A stretch of 64,000 bases of DNA from Campylobacteraceae bacterium. Its GTDB lineage: Bacteria > Campylobacterota > Campylobacteria > Campylobacterales > Sulfurovaceae. The stretch is from contig JALVUD010000008.1 of NCBI GenBank assembly GCA_027035765.1, forward strand, positions 62,001-126,000. Direction: 5' to 3'. The notes under the pieces are model-generated. The model was not told where the DNA came from. It saw only the letters and a program-made list of their open reading frames with translations, and made no database searches. Below, one piece after another: positions 44,501 to 53,532 of this stretch. The position numbers were made by a program, and so were the translations under genes. How positions within the stretch are numbered: position 1 is the first letter of the stretch; each line of letters starts with the position of its first letter.

Positions 44501-45166
44501 TCACACCCTCGCCAACGTCCCTACAATCCTCCCAATCACCGTCACCTCTTCCGGATTCTCTATGGACGGGGGATAGGCGGGGTTCTCCGAAATGAGCTCC
44601 ACGCGCCCCTTCGTGTCGAACCTGACCCTCTTGACGAAGACCATGCCGGCGACGTTCACGGCGTAGATGCCCCCGTCGGAGATCGTGTTCCTGCTCCGGT
44701 CGATGAGCACGAGGGAGCCTTCCGGGATGGTCGGCTCCATCGAATCCCCGACGACCCGGACCGCCTCGATGCGCCCCATGTCGGAGATGCCGATGGCCTC
44801 CGCCGATTTTCGGTCGAGGACCAGCCACTCCCCCTCGTCCCCCTCCGTTTCCTCGTTGACGGCTCCCCCGCCGCCGGAAACGGTGTATTTGCTCAGGAGA
44901 TGGATCTTGTAGACGTCCTCCATGGCCTCGTCGATCATCCTCGGGCTCTGCCCGAAGAGTATCCAGTTGATGGAGATCTTCCGCTTCGCCGCGAAGAGGG
45001 AGATCTCCTCGAAGGGGACGGCGCCCCGCTTCTTCATGTTGGAGAGGTTCGTGGGGGAGAGCCCGAGGGCGGCGGCGATGTCCTTTTCGTAGGGCGTTTC
45101 CCCGCTTTCGGCTTCCATCGCCATCGCGAGACGGTCGAGGATCTTCTCCAGGTCGAAAAGGGCCAT
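44501..45166 (-). CDS. S24-family (LexA/CI-like) repressor
   Basis: 221 residues from ATG 45166, with AAGGAG 9 nt upstream; a start 21 nt earlier is less likely. Residues 25-65 are an HTH (YEKDIAAALGLSPTNLSNMKKRGAVPFEEISLFA). The C-terminal peptidase domain has the Ser in VVGDSMEPTIPEGSLVLID and the Lys in AGMVFVKRVRF, the dyad for self-cleavage. It would keep neighbouring genes silent until DNA damage. It lies between the type III R-M operon and the transposase genes. Confidence 0.9.
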   Translation of the reverse strand: MALFDLEKILDRLAMAMEAESGETPYEKDIAAALGLSPTNLSNMKKRGAVPFEEISLFAAKRKISINWILFGQSPRMIDEAMEDVYKIHLLSKYTVSGGGGAVNEETEGDEGEWLVLDRKSAEAIGISDMGRIEAVRVVGDSMEPTIPEGSLVLIDRSRNTISDGGIYAVNVAGMVFVKRVRFDTKGRVELISENPAYPPSIENPEEVTVIGRIVGTLARV

Positions 45167-45201
45167 GGCGCACACTCCTTCCGGCATTTTTCCCGGTTGA
45201 A

Positions 45202-45224
45202 TTGTATAGTAATTCCATTGTATA
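45202..45224. promoter_or_regulatory. repeated TTGTATA upstream of the S24 repressor gene
   Basis: TTGTATA occurs at 45202-45208 and again at 45218-45224, starts 16 bp apart, on the + strand. The reverse strand reads TATACAA twice, each usable as a -10 box. This is a likely autoregulatory operator for the S24 protein. Confidence 0.4.
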
Positions 45225-45277
45225 AAAAATTCAGCTGGAAAAACGGAAAAAATGACGATTCGTGAATTCCCCGCGTC

Positions 45278-48217
45278 TCAGCGTCCGCCGGACGGCAGAA
45301 GCCCCGAAACCCTCCCGGCGAACTTCCGGAACTGCTCCCCGATCTCCCGGGGGTTCTCCAGATAGTGGCCCATCAGGTAGTCGATGGCCCGCTCCGGCGA
45401 TCCGGCGAGCGTGTGGAGCTCTTCCGTATCGTTTCCGGACGCGGCGATCTTCATCGCCTCGATGGTCAGGACCTTCATCCCGTAGAAATCCCTCTCGACC
45501 CCGAAAAGTCCGGCTTCGTATTCGTTGCGGAGATAGGCGAAGGTCTCCGGGACCTTCTCCGTCACGACCCGCACCCCGCCGGGCGAGGGCAGGCGGGCTT
45601 TCTCCTCTTCCGTTTCTTCCCGGTCCCGGAGGAAGCCGTCGAGCCCCTTTTCGATGCGTTCGAGGATTTCGTAGTAGCCGAGGATCTCTTCGAGGATCGC
45701 CTCCTGTTCCGCGGCGCGTGCCGACGAGGCGTAGCCCTTTTCCTTCTCTTCCCGCATCTGGACCGCGCCGCGCTGGAAGCGGGCGAGCGCCCGGTTGGCC
45801 ATCAGCGTCACGCCGTCGAGGAAAAGCCTGCCGGTGATAAAGAAGGGGCAGAGGGAACAGCGGTTCTCCCTCCCTTCCGGGCAGCTCGCCGCCGGGCAGA
45901 TCCCGTGGACCATCGGCCGCCAGTTCGACGGGTGGATCCCGAAGGCGATTTCCGTCCCGAGCCGCACGTTCTCCGCATCCTCCCGGGTGGAATCCGCCTT
46001 CCTCGGCAGGGAGAAAAGGTCGTTGCGCTCCAGCGCCTCGGCCAGCGCCTCATCCCCGCCATTCCACGCCTCGACGATCTCCTCGGCGATGAAGGTCTTC
46101 CCGGACTCCACGGCCTCTTCCCTCTTTCCGAGACGGATGTTCCGGATCGCGCTGGTGAGGGCCCTGCGCCGCTCCTCCTCGGTGAGCTTGACGTAGATGC
46201 TCAGAAGCACGTTGGGCGTGACGTGCCCGGTGAGCATCATCAGATGGGGTATGCCCAGCCCGGCCTCCAGATAGCGGGTAGCTCCCGTCACTCTCAGGGC
46301 GTGGATGTCGTAGGCCGTCTGGATATCCTTTATCCGGTGTCTCGTCGCCCGGTCGATCTCCTCGCGGCTTTCGAAAAAGGGTTTGCCGCTCTTGCTCCAG
46401 GCCACCACGGGCCAGTCCTTCTTTCCCTGCGCCTTCGCCTCTTCCATCACTTCGAGCTGGTAGACGCACAGCAGCCGTCTGTGATAGTCCATCATGGTCC
46501 CCTTGGAGAGCGGCTCGCTGGAGTCCGGCAGGATCATCACGGGCTCGATCTCCTCCCACGGAGAGTTCTCGTCATCGTTGTAGACGATCTTCCGCAGATG
46601 GGGGAAATACTCCCGGTGCCAGCGCAGGAACGGCACGAAGATCTGGAGCTCGTCCCACGCGCAGGGGATCTCCAGCAGATCCTTCCTGTTGACGTTCTTG
46701 TCCGTGTTGATGACGAAACGCTCGATCCTTTCACCCGACGGGTCGAGCACGAAGGAACGCTCCCGGCAGAGATGGCGGGCCTGCCCGCCCCGGAGGGGGA
46801 TCGAATACAGGAAGAGGAAGAGCAGGGGGAGCACGGGCCAGACCTCGTGCTCCCACCACGAGGCGTCCGCCTTGTCCCTGTACCATTTCACCGGGGCGTT
46901 CGGCGGGCGGTTCAGGATGATGTCGTGGATGTGCCTCACCATCTCGGCCGGCATGGCCGTTCTGGCCCCGGTTTTTCTCTTCTTTCTGCTCTCCACGGGC
47001 GTGTTTTTCCTGGCGAAGGGGGTGTAGAGCTCGAAATGGTCGAGAAAACCCGACACATGCTTCATTTTCGTCACCAGCGTGCTCTCGGAAACCCCCGTGC
47101 TTCTGATGTGTTCCACAAGGCCGGAGGGGTTGTTGGGGTCGTAGATCTCGTCGACGAGTCCCCTGTCGAGCTCCCTTCCGGGATAGTGGCGGATCAGATA
47201 CCGGAACAAGGTGTTCAGGCTGGAGGCGGTGCCGCTGACGGTTCCCTTCGCCATCCCCTCCGCCCTGAGCACATCCAGATAGACCTCCCCCTTCCGCATC
47301 ACGGAGACCAGCTCTTCGGGCGCGTCCGGCCCGATGTCGATGAAATCCGGAAACCTTTTCCCGGGATTCCGGCGCTCTTCGGCCTTCCTTCGCGGCGGAA
47401 CGATGTCGCCTCTTCCGTCGTTGACGAGCGCGTAGCGGATGTCGTTGATCACGAGACGGGCGAACTTGATCAGCCTTTTCCGGTCCGGAAGATGCTTCAT
47501 GACGGCTTTTTCGGCCCTGACCAGCCCTTCCTCCGTCACGTCCTCCTTTTCCCGCCACGTCGTACAGACCATCAGGTTCCCGATGGCGTTGAGACGGTAT
47601 TTCCTCGTCCTGGAGACCTCTTCCCCCATGGGTTCGAAGCGTTTCAGGAGAAGATGGAACAGGGACATCTTCCTTTTGAGGAAAACGGCGGACACGGACA
47701 GAACGGTCTTCCATGCCGCCGGCCGCTGGTAGCCTTCCGGATGCCGGAGGGGATAGAGCAGAAGCCCCTTCACCCAGAGATGGGCGAAAAACCTGTCAAG
47801 AATCGCCCGGGCGGTGTACCCCTTCGCCGTCCATCGCTCCGGCTCCGAGAAATAGATACGGACCATTTCGGTCACGTCCATGAGCATCGTCGCGTCGATC
47901 CTCTCTCCGTCGGCGTAATCGACACGGATCACCGGGATCTCCTCCACCATGCCGAGCTGGGACCTGAGTTCGTAGGGAAGCCGGTCCACGGGGAGCTTCC
48001 CGTCGAGACACATGGGGATTTTCTCCGTGTACTTCGCGCTGGAGTAGTGGAGGATGGCCAGCAGGGAGACATTTATGAACTCCATCCAGCATTCGAACAG
48101 GATCCTTTCGGAGCGCAGCTCCTCCATCACCAGGAAACCGCCCGTTTCGTTGACTTCCGGGAACGCATCCGTAAAAGCGAAATTTCCTTCCATGCCGTTT
48201 TGAGGGTCTCTATTCAT
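45278..48217 (-). CDS. large tyrosine recombinase, TnpB-like transposase
   Basis: About 979 residues. The catalytic set of tyrosine recombinases is in place: Arg in SIPLRGGQARHL (about 474), His-Leu-Arg in YDIHALRVTGATRYLEAG (about 640), GH in LMMLTGHVTPN (about 664) and the Tyr in LLSIYVKLT (about 674). About 300 extra residues follow, with a Cys-rich segment (CPAASCPEGRENRCSLCPFF) that may bind zinc, as in large Tn554 TnpB proteins. The start is set at ATG 48217, preceded by AGGAG and overlapping the stop of the middle gene by 8 nt; a TTG at 48244 is the alternative. Confidence 0.88.
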   Translation of the reverse strand: MNRDPQNGMEGNFAFTDAFPEVNETGGFLVMEELRSERILFECWMEFINVSLLAILHYSSAKYTEKIPMCLDGKLPVDRLPYELRSQLGMVEEIPVIRVDYADGERIDATMLMDVTEMVRIYFSEPERWTAKGYTARAILDRFFAHLWVKGLLLYPLRHPEGYQRPAAWKTVLSVSAVFLKRKMSLFHLLLKRFEPMGEEVSRTRKYRLNAIGNLMVCTTWREKEDVTEEGLVRAEKAVMKHLPDRKRLIKFARLVINDIRYALVNDGRGDIVPPRRKAEERRNPGKRFPDFIDIGPDAPEELVSVMRKGEVYLDVLRAEGMAKGTVSGTASSLNTLFRYLIRHYPGRELDRGLVDEIYDPNNPSGLVEHIRSTGVSESTLVTKMKHVSGFLDHFELYTPFARKNTPVESRKKRKTGARTAMPAEMVRHIHDIILNRPPNAPVKWYRDKADASWWEHEVWPVLPLLFLFLYSIPLRGGQARHLCRERSFVLDPSGERIERFVINTDKNVNRKDLLEIPCAWDELQIFVPFLRWHREYFPHLRKIVYNDDENSPWEEIEPVMILPDSSEPLSKGTMMDYHRRLLCVYQLEVMEEAKAQGKKDWPVVAWSKSGKPFFESREEIDRATRHRIKDIQTAYDIHALRVTGATRYLEAGLGIPHLMMLTGHVTPNVLLSIYVKLTEEERRRALTSAIRNIRLGKREEAVESGKTFIAEEIVEAWNGGDEALAEALERNDLFSLPRKADSTREDAENVRLGTEIAFGIHPSNWRPMVHGICPAASCPEGRENRCSLCPFFITGRLFLDGVTLMANRALARFQRGAVQMREEKEKGYASSARAAEQEAILEEILGYYEILERIEKGLDGFLRDREETEEEKARLPSPGGVRVVTEKVPETFAYLRNEYEAGLFGVERDFYGMKVLTIEAMKIAASGNDTEELHTLAGSPERAIDYLMGHYLENPREIGEQFRKFAGRVSGLLPSGGR

Positions 48218-48866
48218 CTTTCTCCTTTCGGTCCGGTTTTTCAAGCGCCTCCGTAAAGAGGGTCTCCATCGCCTCCTTCCTCGCGAGCGGCGTTTCGTAG
48301 AGGGCGAGGACCAGGCTGCCGTCCCCGTCGACGTAGGCCAGCTCCTGTTCCATGAGCCTCTGAACGATGGATCTGGCGATTCCCCGCATCTCCCGGAGCT
48401 TCTCCACGAGATTTTCCGGAACCGCGGCTGCGGAGGCCCTCGGCGGGACCCGCTTCGAAAGCCTGTCGGCCAGAATGCGGTTCTCCCGCTTCAGTTTCGC
48501 GTTCTCGATCCGCAGTTCGTGAAGCAGCATGCGGGCGTCGCCTTCGGAAACGCGGGAGCCGGAACGAGAAACCGTGCCGCCGCCGGACGCCGTTCTGGCG
48601 GCGGCGAGAACGATCTCCCTGTAGATGGGGTTCTTGGAGATCGCGGCGGCGGTGATCCCCTTCTCCCCCCGCTCCCTGTCGGCCAGGTCGTGGGTGAGCC
48701 CCGAAACGAGGCTGAAGTTGGGGATCCCGCCCATTTCGACGATCCGCTCCACCGCCCTGCGCACGAGTTTTTCGTTCGCCTCGACCATCTTTTCCCTGTG
48801 ACGGTCGAGACTGTCGTTTTTCTTCCTCTTCCTCGGGGGTGTTTCCCCCTTTCCGCCTTTCTTCAC
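48210..48866 (-). CDS. coiled-coil accessory transposition protein, TnpC-like
   Basis: 218 residues, highly charged. The N-terminus is basic (KKGGKGETPPRKRKKND). Residues 55-75 contain PNFSLVSGLTHDLADRERG, and about 120-145 form a coiled coil (LLHELRIENAKLKRENRILADRL). This layout resembles the small third protein of Tn554-type transposition modules, TnpC, although that is shorter (about 125). Overlaps both neighbours (ATGA with the upstream recombinase, 8 nt with the downstream one). Confidence 0.7.
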   Translation of the reverse strand: MKKGGKGETPPRKRKKNDSLDRHREKMVEANEKLVRRAVERIVEMGGIPNFSLVSGLTHDLADRERGEKGITAAAISKNPIYREIVLAAARTASGGGTVSRSGSRVSEGDARMLLHELRIENAKLKRENRILADRLSKRVPPRASAAAVPENLVEKLREMRGIARSIVQRLMEQELAYVDGDGSLVLALYETPLARKEAMETLFTEALEKPDRKEKDE

Positions 48867-50191
48867 CTTCCTTCTCCTCCCTCAGACATGATTTTCCTGT
48901 GGGCCTCGCCGACCATCCGCCGCCGCGTCTCCTCGGAAAGCCTGAAGTAGACGAGGGTGGAATCGAGACTGGCGTGCCCCATGGCCCGCTGGGTGATCCA
49001 GACCAGCGACTCGTTCCCCGTTGCCGCATAGAGTTCGGCCATGGAGTGTCCGAACATGTGCCGGAGGCTGTGCAGGCCGAGTTTCCTGATGTCGGGATCC
49101 GCCAGCCCCCTGTCCACGAGGATCTGCAGATGCCGCTTGAACCGGGAGAGGGTCTCCCGCGCGTGGACCCTCTTCCCGCTCCGCGTGACGAAGAGGAACG
49201 GATGCCGGGGATGGCGGAGGGATTCCGGCAGGAAGGCGCCGGAGCGCTGATACTGCGGCAGCGTCTCGAAAAAGAGCGGCCGGTACTTCTCCTCGTTGAT
49301 CCAGTAGAGGGCCTCCCTGTCGAGGGGGATGGGATACTTGAACTGCAGATCCGGGGTGTTGTGCATGCCGTCCCCGTCCATGTCGATGTTGTACTCCTCC
49401 AGGAGCCAGCGCCTGCGGGGGATCCTCGGAGCCCAGGGGATGTCCGGGAATTCGTCGCCCTTCGGATCCAGAAGCCAGACCCTCTCCTTTTCGTAGTCGA
49501 TGTCGTAAAGCGTCAGGTTCAGGGCCTGCCCGATCCGGGCGGAGCAGGCCCCGCAGAGCAGATAGATCAGCCGCTCCCTCGGTTCCGCAATCGCCAGCAG
49601 CTCGTCGAACAGCTTCGGGGGGAAGTAGCGGACGTCCGCCGTGCTTCTCGACTTTCTGTAGGGGGCGAGGAACGTCTTTCTCGCGCCGGAATGCTCCAGC
49701 GCCCGCCGCCCCTTTCGCACCTGCATGCCGGCAAGCAGGCTCCGGCGGCTCTTATGGCGTTCGTAGAGATAGTTGATATAGCGGTGGTCGTAGAGCAGGT
49801 CGTCCTCTTCGCTGAAGGTGAAAAAGGAACGGATTCCCGCGATTTCCCTGTTGACCGTCTGTTTCGTCATCGGGCGGGAGACAAGGACCGGGACGGTCAC
49901 CGGTTCGGGGAATCTCTCATCCTCGTGCGTTTCCTCAAGGACGAATCCTTTCAGGAGATCTTCCCTGTAGCGGGCCAGATAGAGGGTGAAGTTCTCGTCT
50001 TCGCCCACGGGGTTCGCCAGGCTCCACTGCCAGAAGCGGTCCATGCTGGAGGCGAAGGTGCGGATCGTGTTGTCCGAGAGGTTGCGGACCCTTTTCATCC
50101 ACTGCGTCCACTCCAGGCTGCCGCGCAGTTCGACCGTCTCGCCGCCATGCAGGGCGCAGATGGCGATTCCTCCTCCTTCCCGGATCAGCAT
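48863..50191 (-). CDS. tyrosine recombinase, TnpA-like transposase
   Basis: 442 residues. An N-terminal SAM-like DNA-binding domain (LSDNTIRTFASSMDRFWQW) precedes the catalytic domain: Arg in CGACSARIGQALNLTLYDID (about 217), His-Leu-Arg in LHSLRHMFGHSM (about 375), GH in RAMGHASLDST (about 402) and the nucleophile in LVYFRLS (about 413). It is the first gene of the three-gene transposition operon; a palindrome lies 66 bp upstream of the start. Comparable in role to Tn554 TnpA (361 residues). Confidence 0.9.
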   Translation of the reverse strand: MLIREGGGIAICALHGGETVELRGSLEWTQWMKRVRNLSDNTIRTFASSMDRFWQWSLANPVGEDENFTLYLARYREDLLKGFVLEETHEDERFPEPVTVPVLVSRPMTKQTVNREIAGIRSFFTFSEEDDLLYDHRYINYLYERHKSRRSLLAGMQVRKGRRALEHSGARKTFLAPYRKSRSTADVRYFPPKLFDELLAIAEPRERLIYLLCGACSARIGQALNLTLYDIDYEKERVWLLDPKGDEFPDIPWAPRIPRRRWLLEEYNIDMDGDGMHNTPDLQFKYPIPLDREALYWINEEKYRPLFFETLPQYQRSGAFLPESLRHPRHPFLFVTRSGKRVHARETLSRFKRHLQILVDRGLADPDIRKLGLHSLRHMFGHSMAELYAATGNESLVWITQRAMGHASLDSTLVYFRLSEETRRRMVGEAHRKIMSEGGEGR

Positions 50192-50545
50192 CTTTTCCGT
50201 CTCCCTTCTCTCGGTTTTCCGGCATTCTACATCCGGTTAGAGGTAAAACGGTAGAAAATTCACATATTGTGAATTAGCCTTTAATTCAATTTTCCTGCTG
50301 CTCTCCCTGAAAACGCATCTGCCCTGAACCTGGCAAAAAAGGAAGAATCCCTGACCGGATAGAAAAACTCTTCTTTTTTAGCCTGAAGCCCCCTTGCAGA
50401 AACAGGAAAATCGGTTACACAGTTAAATTACCTTTGAATATTTCCAGTGTTTCCAGAAAGATCAAAAATGACAATATATTATTTCAATTGAGCGACAATT
50501 CACAGAATATTGAGGATTGAGTTGAAGAGTTATTATTACTTAGAA
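50192..50545. other. right subterminal region of the element
   Basis: 354 bases without coding potential and much richer in A and T than the transposase genes. It holds the tnp promoter and operator (below), another AATTCACA at 50497-50504 and, at its outer end, the terminal inverted repeat. The repeated octamer may mark recombinase or repressor binding. Confidence 0.6.
50257..50275. promoter_or_regulatory. palindromic operator of the transposase operon
   Basis: AATTCACA-TAT-TGTGAATT, perfect 8-bp arms. On the reverse strand a weak promoter overlaps it: TTGAAT, 17 bp, TATGTG. A bound repressor would therefore block the transposase genes. Confidence 0.55.
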
Positions 50546-50551
50546 GGCATC
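50536..50551. repeat. right transposon junction: terminal inverted repeat plus core hexamer
   Basis: TTACTTAGAA (50536-50545) is the inverse of the left end. The adjacent 50546-50551 reads GATGCC in the comM sense and belongs to the comM codons for Asp-Ala. From memory, the Tn554 target core in radC is GATGTA, which shares the GATG. Confidence 0.85.
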
Positions 50552-50827
50552 ACTGGGGGCCAGGTTGACCGTGATTTTCAGTGGCGGAAAGACAAAGCCA
50601 TTGGTGATCAGCGCCGCCTTGACACGCTCTCTCGCCTCCTGGATATCGTTGCCGGCCAATCCCACCACACTGAAACCCGGTAATCCCTTGGTAAAGGTGG
50701 CCTCCACGGTGATGGGGCGGGCCGTCACTCCCTCCAACGTGGCACTGGCGATCGTATTGATAGCTACCGTCTCCGATAGCAGCGCCTCTTTCGTCTCCAC
50801 TGTCTCTCTCTTTTCAACTGTGCTCAT
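50540..50827 (-). pseudogene. comM: comM/yifB, 5' fragment
   Basis: The fragment begins STVEKRETVETKEALLSE and then gives the conserved ComM N-terminus: IASATLEGVTARPITVEATF, KGLPGFSVVGLAGNDIQEAR and PPLKITVNLAPSDA. The last two codons (Phe and stop) come from the element. Missing sequence continues at 24406 downward. The start at ATG 50827 is preferred over a GTG 15 nt earlier; neither has a strong site. It lies 93 bp downstream of def on the same strand, so comM was probably in the tig-clpP-def transcript. Confidence 0.9.
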
Positions 50828-50920
50828 TCTGAAAGTATGCACAGATTATAACGCCATAGAGAAAAAAATGACAAATTGAAATATGAAAGCGGGGAACCGC
50901 GGGGGAAAGGAGAGAGGTGA

Positions 50921-51451
50921 CTACTTATTCTTCAGACGCTTTTTCCACTCTTTTTCGAACTTTTTACGCTTGAGCAGCGAGAGCTTCTCCACGAAGACCT
51001 TGCCGTCGAGATGGTCCATCTCATGCTGGAGGGCAATGGCAAGAAAATCATCGTCGTCGATGATGTACTTTTTGCCGTAGCGGTCCTGATACTCGATCCG
51101 GACAGCCTTGTGACGTTCGACCTCTTCGAAATAGCCGGGAACCGAGAGACATCCTTCCTGATAGCGGGTTTTCCCCTCGGCTTCCAGGATGACCGGATTG
51201 ATCACCTCCAGGGTGTTCTCCTTGGGCTGCTGCTCTCTGGGATCCTCCGACTCGGTCTCCACGGGGACATTGATGATGAGCACCCGCAGAGGGACTCCCA
51301 CCTGGATCGCCGCCAGACCCACACCGTTTTTGGCGATCATCGTCTCGTACATATCGTCCAGCAGCGTATGGAGCTCCTCATCGAAGTTCTCCACCGGTTT
51401 GGAGATCTCCTTGAGGCGTTTATCGGGATAAATGACGATCTCGCGTATCAT
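50921..51451 (-). CDS. def: peptide deformylase
   Basis: 176 residues. Removes the formyl group from the first Met of new proteins. The three motifs are complete: GVGLAAIQVG (about residue 43), EGCLSVPGYF with its metal Cys (about 98), and LQHEMDHLDGK with the HExxH (about 140). Lies 6 bp downstream of clpP; part of a protein-maturation operon with clpP and tig. Confidence 0.96.
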   Translation of the reverse strand: MIREIVIYPDKRLKEISKPVENFDEELHTLLDDMYETMIAKNGVGLAAIQVGVPLRVLIINVPVETESEDPREQQPKENTLEVINPVILEAEGKTRYQEGCLSVPGYFEEVERHKAVRIEYQDRYGKKYIIDDDDFLAIALQHEMDHLDGKVFVEKLSLLKRKKFEKEWKKRLKNK

Positions 51452-51457
51452 AGAGAA

Positions 51458-52048
51458 CTACTCCGCAAAACTTTTGGTCAGAACCTTGTCGATCAAGCCA
51501 TACTCCTGGGCCTCCTGGGCCGACATGAAATAGTCGCGCTCCGTATCCTTCTCGATCTTTTTGACGCTCTTGCCGGTCTTTTCGGCCAGGATCTCGTTGA
51601 GATAGGTCTTCATCCGGAGGATCTCCTTGGCCTGGATGGCGATATCGGTCGCCTGGCCCTGGGCTCCGCCGAGGGGCTGATGGATCATGATCCGGGAGCT
51701 CGGCAACGCGTAGCGTTTGCCCTGGGTCCCGCAGGCCAGGAGGAAGGCCCCCATACTGGCCGCCTGCCCGATGCAGATGGTGGTGACATCGGGTTTGATG
51801 TAGTTCATCGTATCATAGATCGAAAAACCGCTGGTGATGACCCCGCCGGGAGAGTTGATATAGAAATAGATATCTTTGTCGGGATCCTGGGCCTCCAGAA
51901 AGAGCAGCTGGGCCACGATGGAGGAGGCGACGGCGTCGTTGACTTCACCGCTGAGCATGATGATCCGATCTTTGAGCAGACGGGAGTAGATATCGTAGCT
52001 ACGCTCACCGCGTCCGGTCTGTTCGATCACATAGGGGATATAACTCAT
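51458..52048 (-). CDS. clpP: ATP-dependent Clp protease proteolytic subunit
   Basis: 196 residues, the standard length. The catalytic Ser is in [14 protein letters not shown] (about residue 97), the His in [12 protein letters not shown] (about 122) and the Asp in [11 protein letters not shown] (about 171). Other signatures: [19 protein letters not shown] and [11 protein letters not shown]. Forms the barrel protease that works with ClpX or ClpA. Follows tig by 74 bp. Confidence 0.97.
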   Translation of the reverse strand: MSYIPYVIEQTGRGERSYDIYSRLLKDRIIMLSGEVNDAVASSIVAQLLFLEAQDPDKDIYFYINSPGGVITSGFSIYDTMNYIKPDVTTICIGQAASMGAFLLACGTQGKRYALPSSRIMIHQPLGGAQGQATDIAIQAKEILRMKTYLNEILAEKTGKSVKKIEKDTERDYFMSAQEAQEYGLIDKVLTKSFAE

Positions 52049-52122
52049 AGAAAACTGCCTTTGTTCAGGAGTTGTTTTGGGAAAGCGGCCCCTTTGAGGG
52101 AGGCCGTAATGAGAGGAGAATA

Positions 52123-53424
52123 CTATTTCTTCCCGGCGTTGTCAAGATCCAGGAGCTGGGTGAAGAGCTTGTCTTCGATCATCCCCATTTTGACCGCGGG
52201 GAAGAGATTGTTCTTCTGATAGTACTTGAGCAGTGCTTCGGGATCCTGGCCCGCCATCAGCGCCTCGTAGTAGAGGGCCTGACTGACCTCCTGATCGCTC
52301 ACGTCGACCCCTTCGGCCTTGGCCACGGCATCGACGATGAAGGTGGCTTTGACGCTGCGGACCGCATCGTCACGAACCGACTCCCGGAGCTCCTCGATCT
52401 TCTCGGCATTGCCCTGGATCGCTTCAAGCTCCTCCTTGGAGAGGCTCTGGGCCTTCTGGTTGGCCAGGTTGTCCACCTCCTGCTCCACGATGTTCTCGGG
52501 CAGGTCGAACTCGTAGGCCTCCACCAGCGCCTCCAGGAGCTTGGGCTTGAGCTCTTCGTTGTAGAGTTTGCTCAGCTTCTCGGTACGGATCTGCTCGGTG
52601 ACCTGCTCCTTGAGGGTCTCCAGCGTCGCATCCTCTTTTTTGGTGATGGTCTTGGCCAGTTCATCGTCGATCTTGGGCTCGGCTTTGACCTTGATATCCT
52701 TGAGAGTGATCTCGAACTCGGTCTCTTTGCCGGCCAGATTGGGGGCCTGGTAATCTTCGGGGAAGGTCACTTTGATCCGCTTGGTCTCTCCCTTTTTCAT
52801 CCCGACCATCTGCTCCTCGAAGCCGGGGATGAACTGACCCGAACCGATCTGCAGTTCAAAGTCCTGGGCGCTGCCCCCTTCGAAGGGCTCACCGTCGAGA
52901 TAGCCGGTAAAGTCTAAGACCGCGGTATCGCCTTCCTGCAGAGGACGATCCTCCTCCAGGCTCACCAGGGGCGCCGCCTGCTCCGCCAGGGCTTTGATCC
53001 GCTCCTCAACCTCTTCGTCACTCACTGCGGGAAGCTCATACTCGGGGACGGCCTTTTGGTACCCCTCCACATCGAATTTGGGACGGAGGCAGACCTGGAT
53101 CTCCGCCTCGATCTTCTCTTCGCCCTTTTCGTACTTTTTGAACATGGGCTCGCCGATGATCTCCTGGGGGTTGATCCCGGCCTCTTCATAGGCTTTGTTC
53201 AGCATCTCCCGGATGATTTCGCCTTCGGCATCCTGTTCCAGCTTCTCACCGTACATTTTCTTGACGATGTGAGCGGGCACTTTTCCTTTGCGGAAACCGT
53301 CGACTTTCATCTGTTTTCCGGCCTCTTTGGCCAGTTTTTCCACCTGGGCATCGATCGCCTCTTTGGGAAATTCTCCTTTGATGAGGAGATTGGCATCGTT
53401 GATCTTTTCGTTTGTGATTTCCAC
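52123..53424 (-). CDS. tig: trigger factor chaperone
   Basis: 433 residues from a GTG at 53424, chosen because AAAGGA lies 7-8 nt upstream and the product then begins [17 protein letters not shown], like other Tig proteins; the frame is open 48 nt further. The ribosome-binding signature [12 protein letters not shown] is at about residue 45. The PPIase domain ([20 protein letters not shown]) covers about 150-240, and the C-terminal helical arms the rest. Meets nascent chains at the ribosome exit. Confidence 0.95.
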   Translation of the reverse strand: MEITNEKINDANLLIKGEFPKEAIDAQVEKLAKEAGKQMKVDGFRKGKVPAHIVKKMYGEKLEQDAEGEIIREMLNKAYEEAGINPQEIIGEPMFKKYEKGEEKIEAEIQVCLRPKFDVEGYQKAVPEYELPAVSDEEVEERIKALAEQAAPLVSLEEDRPLQEGDTAVLDFTGYLDGEPFEGGSAQDFELQIGSGQFIPGFEEQMVGMKKGETKRIKVTFPEDYQAPNLAGKETEFEITLKDIKVKAEPKIDDELAKTITKKEDATLETLKEQVTEQIRTEKLSKLYNEELKPKLLEALVEAYEFDLPENIVEQEVDNLANQKAQSLSKEELEAIQGNAEKIEELRESVRDDAVRSVKATFIVDAVAKAEGVDVSDQEVSQALYYEALMAGQDPEALLKYYQKNNLFPAVKMGMIEDKLFTQLLDLDNAGKK

Positions 53425-53532
53425 GGGGTTGGTCCTTTGTAATATCATGATAAATGGCAAAGATTTTACCAAAAAGTAGCTAAAAACCCCTTCTGTGCTA
53501 CAATCCCTTCAACTAATCAGCAGGAAAACCCT

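Larger units (their letters stand above)
24413..50545. mobile_element. 26.1-kb Tn554-like transposon carrying a defence-type cargo, inserted in comM
   Basis: The limits are set by the perfect terminal inverted repeats TTCTAAGTAA and TTACTTAGAA. Different 6-bp cores sit at the two junctions and there is no target duplication, which is how Tn554 inserts, since one core comes from the target and the other travels with the element. Three overlapping genes for two tyrosine recombinases and a coiled-coil protein lie at the right end. The cargo includes regulators, a VirD4-like ATPase, a helicase-nuclease pair, a phosphoesterase, a nuclease and a type III restriction system. No relaxase or conjugation apparatus is seen. 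Confidence 0.85.

Noticed and set aside
45278-48256. Very long forward ORFs opposite the recombinase genes
   Set aside because: They are antisense shadows in GC-rich DNA; the reverse strand carries the catalytic motifs.
24413-50545. Integrative conjugative element or prophage
   Set aside because: No relaxase, type IV secretion, capsid or terminase genes; the VirD4-like ATPase alone does not make an ICE.
24413-50545. Tn7-like AbaR-type island (also known in comM)
   Set aside because: No TnsA/TniA-type transposase and no 5-bp target duplication; the recombinases are of the tyrosine type.
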